A DNA stretch of 64,000 bases, taken from positions 1 through 64,000 of the forward strand of contig JAFSRD010000041.1 in assembly GCA_017446265.1 (NCBI GenBank). Direction: 5' to 3'. Positions 41,076 through 50,701 of the stretch are shown piece after piece (within the stretch, counting starts at the first letter, position 1; each line of letters starts with the position of its first letter). The position numbers were made by a program, and so were the translations under genes. The DNA comes from Treponema sp. (GTDB taxonomy: Bacteria > Spirochaetota > Spirochaetia > Treponematales > Treponemataceae). A model generated the notes under the pieces. That model searched no databases. It worked only from the letters and a program-made list of their open reading frames with translations, and was not told where the DNA came from.

Positions 41076-42325
41076 AACGATTTGGAAGCGACTCACAATT
41101 TTGTTCGTTCTGCGGAAAACCTGCGGACAATTCTCGTCACCTCGTAGCCGCCCCTTCAGGCAACATCCACATATGCAACCAGTGCGTAGCTGTGTGCCAG
41201 AGCATTCTCGATCAGGAAAACAGCGAAATTGCACCAATTGTGATGAGCGATGTGCCAAAACCAAAAGCGTTCAAAGAATACCTCGACCAATATGTTGTCG
41301 GGCAGGAAGACGCAAAGCGCGTGCTCTCTGTTGCAGTGTACAATCACTATAAGCGCATGTCTGTGCCAAAAACGTTGAGCAACGACGACGACATACTCAT
41401 TGAAAAATCAAATATTCTGCTCATGGGACCGACAGGAAGCGGTAAAACGCTGCTTGCAAAAACGCTCGCACAAAAGCTCAAAGTGCCGTTTGCGATCGCA
41501 GATGCAACAACGCTCACTGAAGCAGGCTACGTTGGCGAAGATGTGGAAAACGTTTTACTCAAACTCATAAACGCTGCAAACGGCAACATTCACGCAGCAG
41601 AGCGCGGCATCATCTTTATCGACGAAATAGATAAAATCTCGCGCAAAAGTGAAAACACCTCAATTACGCGCGATGTTTCAGGCGAAGGCGTGCAGCAAGC
41701 GCTCTTAAAAATAATTGAAGGCACTCATGCAAGCGTGCCGCCGCAGGGAGGAAGAAAGCATCCGAATCAAGAGATGATAGAAATAGACACGACGAACATC
41801 TTGTTCATATTGGGCGGCGCATTCGTCGGGCTTGAAAAAATCATTGAGCAGCGCACTGCTGACCACGCCATGGGATTTGGCAGCAATGTGGGCATTATGA
41901 ATGAAGAGGAGCGCATGAATTTGCTCAACCAATGTACGCCCGATGACCTTGTTAAATTCGGCCTTATTCCTGAGCTCATTGGACGCATGCCGATTTCTGT
42001 CGCACTCAAAGAACTTACGCGCGATGATTTAGTGCAAATTCTCACCGAGCCGAAAAACTCAATCACAAAGCAGTTCAAGGCATCTTTTGCGCTTGACGAT
42101 GTTGCGCTTGAATTTACTGACGAAGCTATAGGCGAAATTGCAGACGAAGCGATTCGTCAAAAAACTGGCGCGCGCGGGCTGCGCAGCATTGTAGAAAAAA
42201 TGCTTGCCGACATCATGTACGAGCTTCCGTCAATTGAAAACCGTGCACAGAAAAAATTGATAATTTCTAAAGAAATTGTGCAGAACAAAGTGCATGCAAG
42301 CATAGACCGCCTTCTTACTGCGTAA
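41072..42325 (+). CDS. clpX: ATP-dependent Clp protease ATP-binding subunit ClpX
   Basis: AAA+ unfoldase that feeds ClpP. 417 residues: zinc-binding domain CSFCGK and CNQCV (C11, C14, C35, C38), Walker A GPTGSGKT at 119-126, Walker [12 protein letters not shown], the pore and sensor region and the usual [17 protein letters not shown] end. The ClpP-binding loop appears as GFGSNVG (IGF-type loop, here MGFGS). Coupled to clpP. Confidence 0.97.
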   Translation: MKRFGSDSQFCSFCGKPADNSRHLVAAPSGNIHICNQCVAVCQSILDQENSEIAPIVMSDVPKPKAFKEYLDQYVVGQEDAKRVLSVAVYNHYKRMSVPKTLSNDDDILIEKSNILLMGPTGSGKTLLAKTLAQKLKVPFAIADATTLTEAGYVGEDVENVLLKLINAANGNIHAAERGIIFIDEIDKISRKSENTSITRDVSGEGVQQALLKIIEGTHASVPPQGGRKHPNQEMIEIDTTNILFILGGAFVGLEKIIEQRTADHAMGFGSNVGIMNEEERMNLLNQCTPDDLVKFGLIPELIGRMPISVALKELTRDDLVQILTEPKNSITKQFKASFALDDVALEFTDEAIGEIADEAIRQKTGARGLRSIVEKMLADIMYELPSIENRAQKKLIISKEIVQNKVHASIDRLLTA

Positions 42326-42347
42326 ACTTCAAAAATACGCGCTCTTT

Positions 42348-42390
42348 GCATATATGCGGCAAGTTCCTTTTTGAATTATCGCATATATGC
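42348..42390. repeat. Paired palindromes between clpX and the glycosyltransferase gene
   Basis: GCATATATGCG at 42348-42358 and CGCATATATGC at 42380-42390 are inverted copies; each arm is itself palindromic (GCATATATGC). The copies begin 32 bases apart, about three helical turns. They lie between the ends of two convergent genes. No U-run follows on either side. Confidence 0.5.
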
Positions 42391-42422
42391 TGAATAAAAT
42401 TAGCCAAATTGATTCACACCGT

Positions 42423-43556
42423 TTATTCAGTTGCGCTACGAGGAACTACACTCTTTTTTATGACCTCAACTGTTTCGCTAACAGTTTTCTCCCACGTAAA
42501 ACGCTTTGCCCAACGCAATCCTGTAGCAATCTTTTTTTCGCGTAACGCTGTGTCAGCAACAATTTTTTCCATGCAGTCTGCAATTTCTTCAATGTTATCA
42601 GCATCAAAATAGAGCGCAGCCTCACCGCCCATTTCGGGAAGCGCACCCGCTTTTGCGCACGCAACGGGAATGCCTGTCGCCATGGCTTCAAGAATCGGCA
42701 GCCCCACTCCCTCATTTACTGACGGAAAGATACACGCGTCTGCACCCGCATATAAAAGCGGAAAGCTCTCGTGCGGAAAAAATCCTGTCAAAAAAATATC
42801 CGATGCGCTGGAAGCCTGCCCCGCTGCAACGCGTGTTGCTTCTGTTGCAGGTCCGTCTGCTCCTGCTATGACAAGACGATGCGGCAACTTGGTGCGCTCC
42901 TTAAAAAGCGAAAACGCCTTTATCAATTCCACATGCTTTTTTTCAGGTCCTGCAAGGCGCGAACCATAAATAAAATATGGACGCTTTATGGCAAACGGCT
43001 TGATGTTCACCGTTTCCGAATCTATGTGCAACTGCGGAAAAAACAAGCGATGCTCAATGCCGTTGTGCACTATTTCAATCTTGTCTTCGCATATGCCGAG
43101 CCGCAACAAATCTTTACGCAAAAACTGGCTCGCAGCAATAACTTTTTGCGCTTTTTTTAACCCGCGCTTTATCTGCACGCTGAGCGCCCAGTCATCAGCC
43201 TCATGCAGCGCGTTCGACACAATGCTGTTTACCACAGCAACGCCAGGTGTTTTAAAAGAGATTGGCAGCACGCGCTCAATTGCAGGATAGAGCACCACGT
43301 CGTATTTTCGCGATTTGACAAATTTATTGAGTGAAAAAAAATGCCACAATCGTTCTGCACCGAGACTATCGGGAACTGAAACTGTTTTAAAAGGGATTTC
43401 GCGTGCTGAATTATAGGTATATCTATCTATTTCTGAGCCAAAAAGTTCAAAATTAACATCGCCAGTCAGCGGCAAGTTTGCCGCAAAGGAATGGAGATAC
43501 AAGCCTATTCCCGAGCGGCCGTGGTCGCAGCCAAATGTGTCTATGCCGACTTTCAT
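42423..43556 (-). CDS. Family 4 glycosyltransferase
   Basis: Retaining GT-B enzyme expected to add a sugar from an NDP-sugar to an envelope acceptor. 377 residues: GRSGIGLYLHSF at the N-terminus, IVHNGIEHRLFFP, the C-domain YFIYGSRLAGPEKKHVELIKAF, and the donor-site EX7E motif SVNEGVGLPILEAMATGIPV, then GALPEMGGEAALYFD. No signal peptide; cytoplasmic or membrane-associated. It stands alone, convergent with clpX and divergent from the helicase gene, with no other envelope sugar gene nearby, so the acceptor is unknown. Confidence 0.9.
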   Translation of the reverse strand: MKVGIDTFGCDHGRSGIGLYLHSFAANLPLTGDVNFELFGSEIDRYTYNSAREIPFKTVSVPDSLGAERLWHFFSLNKFVKSRKYDVVLYPAIERVLPISFKTPGVAVVNSIVSNALHEADDWALSVQIKRGLKKAQKVIAASQFLRKDLLRLGICEDKIEIVHNGIEHRLFFPQLHIDSETVNIKPFAIKRPYFIYGSRLAGPEKKHVELIKAFSLFKERTKLPHRLVIAGADGPATEATRVAAGQASSASDIFLTGFFPHESFPLLYAGADACIFPSVNEGVGLPILEAMATGIPVACAKAGALPEMGGEAALYFDADNIEEIADCMEKIVADTALREKKIATGLRWAKRFTWEKTVSETVEVIKKSVVPRSATE

Positions 43557-43604
43557 AAGCGCGTATTATAGCAAATATTTGCAAATTGCGCTATAGTTGT
43601 TTTT

Positions 43605-44723
43605 ATGAATGTATTTTTGCAACTTTCTCCTACAATTCAAAAACGGCTTACAGACATTTCTATCAGCGAGCCGACAGCAGTGCAGGAAAAAGTGATTCCC
43701 GAACTGCTTGCAGGAAAGAACATGCTTTTTCAATCTGAAACAGGCACAGGTAAAACACTTGCCTACTTGCTGCCGCTCATAGAAATCCTTGAAAAAAACG
43801 AAAATCCGCGGAGAACCACGCGCCTCGTCATCTGCGCGCCAACGCTTGAACTCGCTTCTCAAATCCGCGATGCAACAAAAACTGTCACTCTGCTTAAAAC
43901 AGCGCTCTTGCTCGGTGGCGCGCCTGTAAAGCGGCAACTTGAATTGCTCAAAGAAAAACCAGAAATTGTAATTGGAAATACTGCACGGATTTTGGAACTT
44001 GCACGCCTCAAAAAACTCAAACTTGACAATGTAGTTGCTGCCGTATTTGATGAAGTAGACAGGCTTGTAAAAAAAGAAGCAGTTGACGATTTGGCAGCTC
44101 TCGTTTCGCTCTTTCCAAAAACGACGCAACTTGTCGGCTGCTCTGCAACTGTCACAAAACAGGTGCGCGCGTTTTTTGCAACATGCCAGTCGCTTGTTAT
44201 GCCGAATGAAGATGTACTCAAAAAACATATTGAGCACTGGGCGCTGTATGCAGAAAACCGCAACAAAATAGACACGCTGCGCCGCCTGCTCGTTGCAATA
44301 CAACCGCAAAAAACGCTCGTGTTTACAAGCAAAGCCGACCAAGTTGAAAACATCGCATCAAAGCTGCAATACAAAAAAATCAGTTGCGAAATGCTCCACG
44401 CAAAAGCAGGCAAGCAGGAACGGAAGGCAGCCATAGACCACTTTCGAAGCGGAAAATGCAAAATCCTTGTTACGAGCGATGTAGCTGCACGCGGTCTTGA
44501 CATACACGACATCTCGCACATAATCCAGATGGATTTATCTGGTGACGCTGATTTTTTTGTGCACCGCGCAGGACGGACAGCGCGAGCAGGAAAGACAGGC
44601 GTAAACATTGTCATTGGCGATGAATGGGAGATGCGCACATATAGCGCGCTCGAAAAAAAACTCGGCATAACCGTCTACCCGAAAGTGATGTACAACGGCA
44701 AAATCTGCGCGCCTGAAAGCTAA
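43605..44723 (+). CDS. DEAD-box-type RNA helicase (DEVD variant)
   Basis: 372 residues with both RecA-like domains: Q motif ISEPTAVQEKVIPELL, motif I SETGTGKT, Ia APTLELASQ, motif II VFDEVDRL (DEVD rather than DEAD), SAT, the second-domain TLVFTSKADQVENIA, VTSDVAARGLDI and HRAGRTARAGK. No C-terminal extension, so it is a minimal helicase probably acting in ribosome assembly or mRNA turnover. The -10-like TATAGT at 43592 lies only 8 bases before the ATG and no ribosome site is seen, suggesting a near-leaderless mRNA. Confidence 0.92.
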   Translation: MNVFLQLSPTIQKRLTDISISEPTAVQEKVIPELLAGKNMLFQSETGTGKTLAYLLPLIEILEKNENPRRTTRLVICAPTLELASQIRDATKTVTLLKTALLLGGAPVKRQLELLKEKPEIVIGNTARILELARLKKLKLDNVVAAVFDEVDRLVKKEAVDDLAALVSLFPKTTQLVGCSATVTKQVRAFFATCQSLVMPNEDVLKKHIEHWALYAENRNKIDTLRRLLVAIQPQKTLVFTSKADQVENIASKLQYKKISCEMLHAKAGKQERKAAIDHFRSGKCKILVTSDVAARGLDIHDISHIIQMDLSGDADFFVHRAGRTARAGKTGVNIVIGDEWEMRTYSALEKKLGITVYPKVMYNGKICAPES

Positions 44724-44785
44724 CAAGCACATCATAGATGCCCATGTTGAATAGGGCAAGAGCAGGGGCCATTTGCCCCTACGTC

Positions 44786-45562
44786 TTACCACTGCGTAAA
44801 GTATCCCTCTTTTCCTGTGCCGCCGTCTATGCGCGCGTAGCTTTTGTCGTGAGGGTTTCCGCTGTCATACTTAGTGCCCGCGCCTCCTTTCAGAGCAGGG
44901 CAGGCATTGAACATATAGCCGCTTGTTGTTATGTCTGTCTTTGTACTTAAATCTGTGCCCGCCTTCGCAAAAATCGTTTCAAGCACAGTGCAAGATTGGA
45001 ACATGCAGCCTATATCTTCTACCGATGAGAAGTCAAAATTGCTTATGTCTATGTTTGTAACAGCAACGCACGCGTAAAACATGCAGTTCATTGACGTTAC
45101 ATTGCTCGTGTCGAAGCCACTCACATCGATATGTTTTAGCGATAAGCATTGAGAGAACATGTTGCTCGAATCTGCGTTGAGCGGAATTTTCTGTAAAAAA
45201 TCCGTGTAGCCTTTCGCGTAGTAGTAAATCGTCTTGGAGCTGTCATCAAACCATGCGATGCATGCTGTTTCAGAGTCTGCCTCTGAAAATGTGACAGTAA
45301 TTGCCCCTTCGGGAGCTGGTGTGCTTGACGCCTTGAATGCCGTTGCTTCGGTTTTTGCTTTCAGAACGGTACCATGAAGCAGGGTTTTGATTTCGTCACC
45401 TTTCTTCATGCTAATTGGCAAAACTGTTGGCATTGATATTCGCCCTGTTTTGTGTGGACAGCCTGTAAAAAAGAGCGCAACGAATGTTGCAAAAAGAATT
45501 GTTAGCGGGCAAGCAAAACCACTATACTGGCGTCCCCCCCCCTCGAAAATTTTGTTATACAT
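44786..45562 (-). CDS. DUF285 (BspA-like) surface lipoprotein with a poly-G tract
   Basis: 258 residues from ATG 45562. Residues 4-9 are encoded across a run of nine G. Then comes a lipoprotein signal, FACPLTILFATFVALFFTGC. The mature part has a linker and the DUF285 repeats: NMFSQCLSLKHIDVSGFDTS, NVTSMNCMFYACVAVTNIDI, DIGCMFQSCTVLETIF. These leucine-rich-like units are typical of surface proteins in oral and gut treponemes. AGGAGGTG lies 5 bases before ATG 45562, so the start is well supported and the G tract is inside the coding region. A change of one G would shift the frame before the signal peptide. Confidence 0.85.
   Translation of the reverse strand: MYNKIFEGGGRQYSGFACPLTILFATFVALFFTGCPHKTGRISMPTVLPISMKKGDEIKTLLHGTVLKAKTEATAFKASSTPAPEGAITVTFSEADSETACIAWFDDSSKTIYYYAKGYTDFLQKIPLNADSSNMFSQCLSLKHIDVSGFDTSNVTSMNCMFYACVAVTNIDISNFDFSSVEDIGCMFQSCTVLETIFAKAGTDLSTKTDITTSGYMFNACPALKGGAGTKYDSGNPHDKSYARIDGGTGKEGYFTQW
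45534..45542 (-). repeat. Homopolymeric G9 tract (C9 on + strand)
   Basis: Nine consecutive G on the coding strand, 20-28 bases into the lipoprotein gene. With nine G the frame is open. This is the longest G/C homopolymer I noticed in the window. Such tracts are known switches of surface proteins in treponemes and other bacteria. Confidence 0.9.
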
Positions 45563-45872
45563 AATCACCTCCTATGCTAAAAAAAACATGCGTGCCTTTA
45601 GAGCGAACTCAAAAAATTTTTTTTAAATGCTCTTAAGGATGACCTGCAATTCTTAGCCGTTATGTACAATGCGCATTCTCAACGAGATTTTTCAATGCGT
45701 ATTTCGCTTATCACTATACTACATCGTCTGCGTTTTGTCAAAAATATGTGCCTACTATTTTAAAGATATACATAATATTTTTAGACATCCTTGCGCCCTG
45801 TTGATTGAGCACATCATATTCACTATAATGGGAAAACAGCTTTACACCATGTGTATAGAGCGCGAGGTTCAT
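45563..45872. other. Intergenic region between the DUF285 lipoprotein gene and smc
   Basis: 310 bases, A+T-rich. It holds the AGGAGGTG ribosome site for the lipoprotein gene and presumably divergent promoters. The smc frame is open through most of it, but the sequence there has no resemblance to SMC and is A+T-rich. No RNA gene recognised. Confidence 0.5.
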
Positions 45873-48800
45873 GTGTTTTTAAGAAGTCTTGACATTTTCG
45901 GTTTTAAATCATTCGCAGACCGCACCCACATTGATTTTGCAAACGGCATTACCGCGCTTTTAGGTCCAAACGGCTGCGGCAAAAGCAATGTTGTAGACGC
46001 AATAAAATGGGTGCTCGCTGAAAACAAAGTAAAAAATCTCCGCGCAGACAAAATGGAAGACGTTATCTTCAACGGTACTGAACGACGGCCGCCGTTAAAC
46101 GTTGCGGAAGTGACACTCACCATTATGAACGAAAGCGGCCTTATCCAGCTGGAAGAAAGTGAAATTGCCATAAAGCGGCGGCTGTATCGTTCTGGCGAAA
46201 ACGAGTATTTCATCAACAATAGGCAAGCAGGTCCAAAAGAGATTCGTTCGCTGTTCATGGACACAGGCGTGGGAAAAGCAGCGTATTCTGTCATGGAGCA
46301 GGGAAAAATCGACCAAGTGCTCTCGTCAAAACCAGAAGACCGCCGCTACTTGTTTGAAGAGGCAGCAGGCATAAGCCGCAGCAAAGCTGAATGCACAGAA
46401 GCGGAACGGGAGCTTGAGCGCACGCGCATGAACATGCAGCAAATTGAAATAGCCATGTCGGAAATAAAGCGGCAGTACGACACGCTTAAAGTGCAATCGG
46501 AAAAAACGACAACGTACCGTGCAGTAAAAGAAAAAATTTTCAACAGCGAGCTTGACATAAATTTATTGAAATTAAAAAATTTCGTGCAGGAAAAAGCGCA
46601 CAATGAAGAGCAGCTCAAACTTGTTGAGCAAAAGCGCAGCAATGTGCGGAGCGAAATTGAAGAAATCAACAATACGCTTTCCAACAACATGGACAAAGTG
46701 AAAGCCATGCAGGAAACTGTTTACTCAAAGCAGGCTGATTTAATTGGCATTCAAAAAGAAAAAAACGGCAAGGAAGATTTAATAAAACAGTTCAACGTGC
46801 GCTTGGCTGAATCAAAAGAAAAACTCAGCCAGCTTGAAGCGCACAAAAAGACGATTCAAGAGTCAATAGACAATTTGAATGACGAAATTGACGAAAAAAA
46901 TGCACAGCTGCATGAAAAATCAAAACAGATTGACAACATAAAAAAGAACATCGTTTCTTTTGACAAAAATATCTCTGACGCAGGAATGCAGATTGATGAA
47001 AACGACGCACATGTTGTAGAATCGCAAAATCACATTGAGTCGCTACGTGAAGCGCGCGCCGCTCTCCAAAAAGATTTGACAGCGATTACAGAAGACATTG
47101 TAACAAAACTTGACGCAAAACTGCGCGACGCAGGGTTTTCTGAAAACGCAATGACAAGCGCAAAAGAAAAACTTGACAATGTGCTCAACCGTTTAAAAAT
47201 CTTTACAGTCGGGCGAAAAAATATTTTTTCAGATTTTGCTGCAACAGGAAATTATCGCGCAGAAGAAAGCGCAAAAATGGCAGGCGAAGCAGCGGACGCG
47301 TTTGCTGAAACAGGCAAGCTCGTCGCAGAACTCGACAATGCGCTTGCAGAATACGTAAAGGCTTCTCCTGCATTCATCACCGAATTTCTCGCACCTGAAG
47401 GCATTATGACAAAAAAACGCGCCATAGATACGCAGATTGCAGAAAACCGCGCACGCGTGGCGCACATCAACAGTCACATTGCAGAGCTCAACAACACAAA
47501 TGAAACGCTTGTACAAAAAATCGACGAGTACAAAGACACGCTCAATAAATTGAAAGTGAACGAAGCGCAGATGCGCGAACAGATTACTGCAAGCGAAGAA
47601 CAAGCAGCAATTTTGCGCCGCTCGCTTGCAACGCAACAGAATGCGCTGCATAACGCTGAAAACAACATAAGCGATGAAACAAAGCGCGTAGAAAATTTGA
47701 ATGCGCAAATAGAAGCGGTACAGCAAGAGATTGCAGAAATTGACAAGCGCGGCAACGAACTTGCAGACGAGCTCAAAAAACTTGACGGAGAAATTATTAA
47801 ATACAATACAAATGTTTCAGGCAAGCAAAATGCGTTGCGCAAAAAGCAAGAAGAACAGAATAAGTTCCAATCGCAGTATGAGCGGCTTTCGCTTTCGCTC
47901 GCTTCATCTGACACTGAAATAAAAAATATCAAGCAGAACTTCCAAGACACGCACTCACGTGATTTAATGGAATTTGAAGAGCGCATGTATAAAATCACAA
48001 AGCCGCAAGCAGAAATTCGCGAAACGCTTTCAAAAGCGCGCGAGCATCTAAAATCGCTTGGGCAAGTGAATCTCATGGCGCCAGAGGAATTTGTTGAAGT
48101 AAAAGACCGCTACGAGCGGCAGCAGACAAATTACGACGACACAAAAAAGAGCCTCGAAAACTTGCAGCGCGTCTCTGACGAAATCAAATCGAAATCATCA
48201 GAGTTGTTCCTCGATACATATAACAAAATCAAGAAAAACTTTCACAATATGTTTCGCAGGCTTTTCAACGGCGGGCGCGCAGAGTTGCGGCTGCTCGACC
48301 CTAATAACGTTTTAACAAGCGGCATAGACATTTACGCACAGCCGCCAGGCAAAAAACTTGAAAACATTGCGCTCCTTTCAGGTGGCGAAAAAACGATGAC
48401 GGCGATTGCGCTGCTGTTTGCAACATACCAAGTGCGCCCTTCCCCGTTCTGCCTGCTCGATGAAATTGACGCTGCCCTTGACGACAAGAACGTTTCAAGC
48501 TTTGTGACGACATTGCGCTCATTTGCAAACGTAAGCCAGTATATAGTCATCACGCACAACAAAAAAACTGTCATGGGTGCAGGCACAATGCTCGGCATAA
48601 CAATGGAAGAGTCAGGCGTTTCAAAGATTCTCGCGCTGCGGCTGGACAAAGATATAAAGCTCGGCGCTGTTATTGAAGAAGATGACACGCAATTTATTGA
48701 AGAAGATGTGCCGCCTGAAAACGCCGTCATTCCACCACGACCTGCAAAGCGAATCCACAATCCCGACGGCACAATAACTGACCCCGAGCGAGCAAAAGCG

Positions 48801-48875
48801 GTAAAACGGGAAAAACAGCTTGAAAAAGAAGCTGCTTTGAAAGCAAAAGCTTTGGAGAAAAAAGGCAATGCATAA
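45873..48875 (+). CDS. smc: Chromosome segregation ATPase SMC
   Basis: Condensin ATPase. 1000 residues from GTG 45873, chosen because GAGG lies 6-9 bases upstream and gives the usual FLRSLDIFGFKSFADRT start. Walker A GPNGCGKS at 31-38, DVIFNGTERRPP, then long coiled coils, signature LLSGGEKTM near residue 836, Walker B CLLDEIDAALDD near 860. It is shorter than most bacterial SMC (about 1150-1190). The middle region (about 400-540) does not show the glycine-rich canonical hinge; instead it is Ala/Glu-rich with FTVGRKNIFSDFAATGNYRAEE. Overlaps the next gene by eight bases. Confidence 0.93.
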   Translation: MFLRSLDIFGFKSFADRTHIDFANGITALLGPNGCGKSNVVDAIKWVLAENKVKNLRADKMEDVIFNGTERRPPLNVAEVTLTIMNESGLIQLEESEIAIKRRLYRSGENEYFINNRQAGPKEIRSLFMDTGVGKAAYSVMEQGKIDQVLSSKPEDRRYLFEEAAGISRSKAECTEAERELERTRMNMQQIEIAMSEIKRQYDTLKVQSEKTTTYRAVKEKIFNSELDINLLKLKNFVQEKAHNEEQLKLVEQKRSNVRSEIEEINNTLSNNMDKVKAMQETVYSKQADLIGIQKEKNGKEDLIKQFNVRLAESKEKLSQLEAHKKTIQESIDNLNDEIDEKNAQLHEKSKQIDNIKKNIVSFDKNISDAGMQIDENDAHVVESQNHIESLREARAALQKDLTAITEDIVTKLDAKLRDAGFSENAMTSAKEKLDNVLNRLKIFTVGRKNIFSDFAATGNYRAEESAKMAGEAADAFAETGKLVAELDNALAEYVKASPAFITEFLAPEGIMTKKRAIDTQIAENRARVAHINSHIAELNNTNETLVQKIDEYKDTLNKLKVNEAQMREQITASEEQAAILRRSLATQQNALHNAENNISDETKRVENLNAQIEAVQQEIAEIDKRGNELADELKKLDGEIIKYNTNVSGKQNALRKKQEEQNKFQSQYERLSLSLASSDTEIKNIKQNFQDTHSRDLMEFEERMYKITKPQAEIRETLSKAREHLKSLGQVNLMAPEEFVEVKDRYERQQTNYDDTKKSLENLQRVSDEIKSKSSELFLDTYNKIKKNFHNMFRRLFNGGRAELRLLDPNNVLTSGIDIYAQPPGKKLENIALLSGGEKTMTAIALLFATYQVRPSPFCLLDEIDAALDDKNVSSFVTTLRSFANVSQYIVITHNKKTVMGAGTMLGITMEESGVSKILALRLDKDIKLGAVIEEDDTQFIEEDVPPENAVIPPRPAKRIHNPDGTITDPERAKAVKREKQLEKEAALKAKALEKKGNA

Positions 48876-49242
48876 TTTTACCGACAGCAGTTTTTTTAAT
48901 AATCTAAAAGAGCTCTATACGGGAAGTCGCAAACATATTGCATATCTTTCAAGCGCGCTCGTTTTGCTCGTGTGCATTGCGCTCATCATCTTTATTGTGC
49001 AAAAAACGCGGAAACCGAAAACGATTGAACGGTTTGAGCGCGAGCTTGTCACAGAAGAGGAACTGCTCGTACCCGACGGTCCGCAAGGGCTGCGCGGATA
49101 TATTACATCGCGCGAAACAAAAGAACTGTGGAGCGAAGAAGAGATTGAACGATGGCTTACACTCCCATCGGAAAAAGAGTTGTCAGATTTAAAAAGCGCA
49201 AATGATAAAATCGCTTCTGACATAGTAGGAGCTGCGCCATGA
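48868..49242 (+). CDS. Small single-pass membrane protein
   Basis: 124 residues with one transmembrane helix (YLSSALVLLVCIALIIFIVQ, about 26-45) between a short N-terminal tail and a basic stretch KTRKPK, so probably N-out/C-in. The C-terminal part is acidic and helical (ETKELWSEEEIERWLTLPSE). No family recognised. Overlaps smc by 8 bases and the next lipoprotein gene by 4, so the three are translationally coupled. Confidence 0.75.
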   Translation: MHNFTDSSFFNNLKELYTGSRKHIAYLSSALVLLVCIALIIFIVQKTRKPKTIERFERELVTEEELLVPDGPQGLRGYITSRETKELWSEEEIERWLTLPSEKELSDLKSANDKIASDIVGAAP

Positions 49243-50684
49243 AAAAATTGCCAATTATTATTTTTGCGATTGCGTTGAATGCACTGTGGTTCTCTTGCGC
49301 GTCAAACAAAGCGCTTGCAACTAGCGACAGCACGTCACACAAAAATCAGGTGGCAGAGCATGAAAGCGAGACAGAGCGCACGAATAGCGACGCAAATGAC
49401 AACAGCAAGAAAAATAACAACGACCTTACCGAGCCTGTCGATGCGGTGCAAAAAGAGCCAGATGTATTTGACGACAACATGCGCCCGGTAAGCGTGATTG
49501 ATGAGCCGCTTGTCCACGATGAGAGCGCGCAGCAACGCGAAGCGCAAAACTCGTCTGCCATGCGGCAAAACGACGCGCACACTGATGCAATGCAACAGCA
49601 ACATGATGCGCGCACGACGGCATCCGGTCAGAACACAACAGCATCTGCTCAAACGGCAGCACAGTCGAGCAGCACGCAAAATGCCGCTCCATCACTTGCA
49701 GGGCAATCTGCGCATCAAAACGATGCAGACAGCGCACGGCAAACGAGCGTCGTCACAGCAGAGCCAGAAGTGACATTTGCAGAAAGCACCGACAGCACAA
49801 GCGATGAAGCAGACATGTTGCCTGTTGACGCAAGCACGTCTGTTGCAGAAGAAGAAAACGCAATTCCATCGCGCGCTATTTTTGTGGATAAAAACGGCTA
49901 CCTTGACGTTGTATATCCTGGCACAGGCTGGGTGTACCTCGGAGAGGCAAACGGCACAAAACATATGATTTTTTTCGGGAGAAAACTCGGAGAGACAAAT
50001 ACTGTTTTTACACTGCGCGCTCGGCAGTCGGGAACAACACTCCTGCATTTTTATAAAAACGACGCGCTTACGGGAAACTACATTGACGACTATCTTGAAG
50101 TGACAGTCTCTGAAAATATTGCCGCATCGCAAGAGCATGTTGTTGCCCCATCGTACGCTCTGCTCATTCCACCACGCCCTACTGCACAATCAGACGAAAA
50201 TATCGATGCATCTGAATCACGCGATGCTGACATGCAACAGACTGCGGCAATACAGCCTCAAAATACACAGAGTGCAGCAGCACAAAGTGATGAAACCATA
50301 CGTACATCTGTGCAAACAACAGAACTGCAAAATACACAAGCGCAGCAACAAAATGCGCCTTCGGGCGTATCGCTCCTTTCAACTGACGACCGCGCACGCA
50401 GTGCAGACGATTTGCTAAAGCTTGCACAGGAAGCTTATGGAGCAAAACAGCATGAACGCGCGCTTGAACTGCTCACGCTTTTTTTTGAAAAATCAACGAC
50501 GCGCATTGACGAAGGGCTATATTTGCAGGGGCAAGTGCTTGAAGCAGCTTCAAATGTGCAGAACATAAAAAATGCAATCGCTTCGTATGACGTACTCATG
50601 CAAAACTGGCCAACAAGCGCGCTATGGCAAGATGCGCGAAAACGCAGCATTTATTTGAAGCGCATGTATATAGACATACGCTAA
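49239..50684 (+). CDS. Ser/Gln/Ala-rich lipoprotein with C-terminal TPR-like domain
   Basis: 481 residues. A lipoprotein signal ends WFSC (Cys 20). Residues about 25-210 are low-complexity, rich in S, Q, A, N, D and T. A beta domain follows (RAIFVDKNGYLDVVYPGTGW, VFTLRARQSGTTLLHFYKND), then a second low-complexity linker and a TPR-like end (DDLLKLAQEAYGAKQHERAL). The architecture suggests a periplasmic outer- or inner-membrane lipoprotein reaching across the periplasm, with the beta domain and TPR as binding modules. No named family. Confidence 0.8.
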   Translation: MKKLPIIIFAIALNALWFSCASNKALATSDSTSHKNQVAEHESETERTNSDANDNSKKNNNDLTEPVDAVQKEPDVFDDNMRPVSVIDEPLVHDESAQQREAQNSSAMRQNDAHTDAMQQQHDARTTASGQNTTASAQTAAQSSSTQNAAPSLAGQSAHQNDADSARQTSVVTAEPEVTFAESTDSTSDEADMLPVDASTSVAEEENAIPSRAIFVDKNGYLDVVYPGTGWVYLGEANGTKHMIFFGRKLGETNTVFTLRARQSGTTLLHFYKNDALTGNYIDDYLEVTVSENIAASQEHVVAPSYALLIPPRPTAQSDENIDASESRDADMQQTAAIQPQNTQSAAAQSDETIRTSVQTTELQNTQAQQQNAPSGVSLLSTDDRARSADDLLKLAQEAYGAKQHERALELLTLFFEKSTTRIDEGLYLQGQVLEAASNVQNIKNAIASYDVLMQNWPTSALWQDARKRSIYLKRMYIDIR

Positions 50685-50701
50685 TCATAGTAGGAGGATG
50701 T

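Noticed and set aside
43566-44342. 258-residue minus-strand frame across the helicase gene
   Set aside because: Cys/Phe/Arg-rich composition and antisense to helicase motifs; no start signals.
45669-45872. Upstream extension of smc by 68 codons
   Set aside because: SMC proteins begin at FLRSLDIFGFKSF; GTG 45873 has a ribosome site, and the upstream sequence is A+T-rich intergenic DNA.
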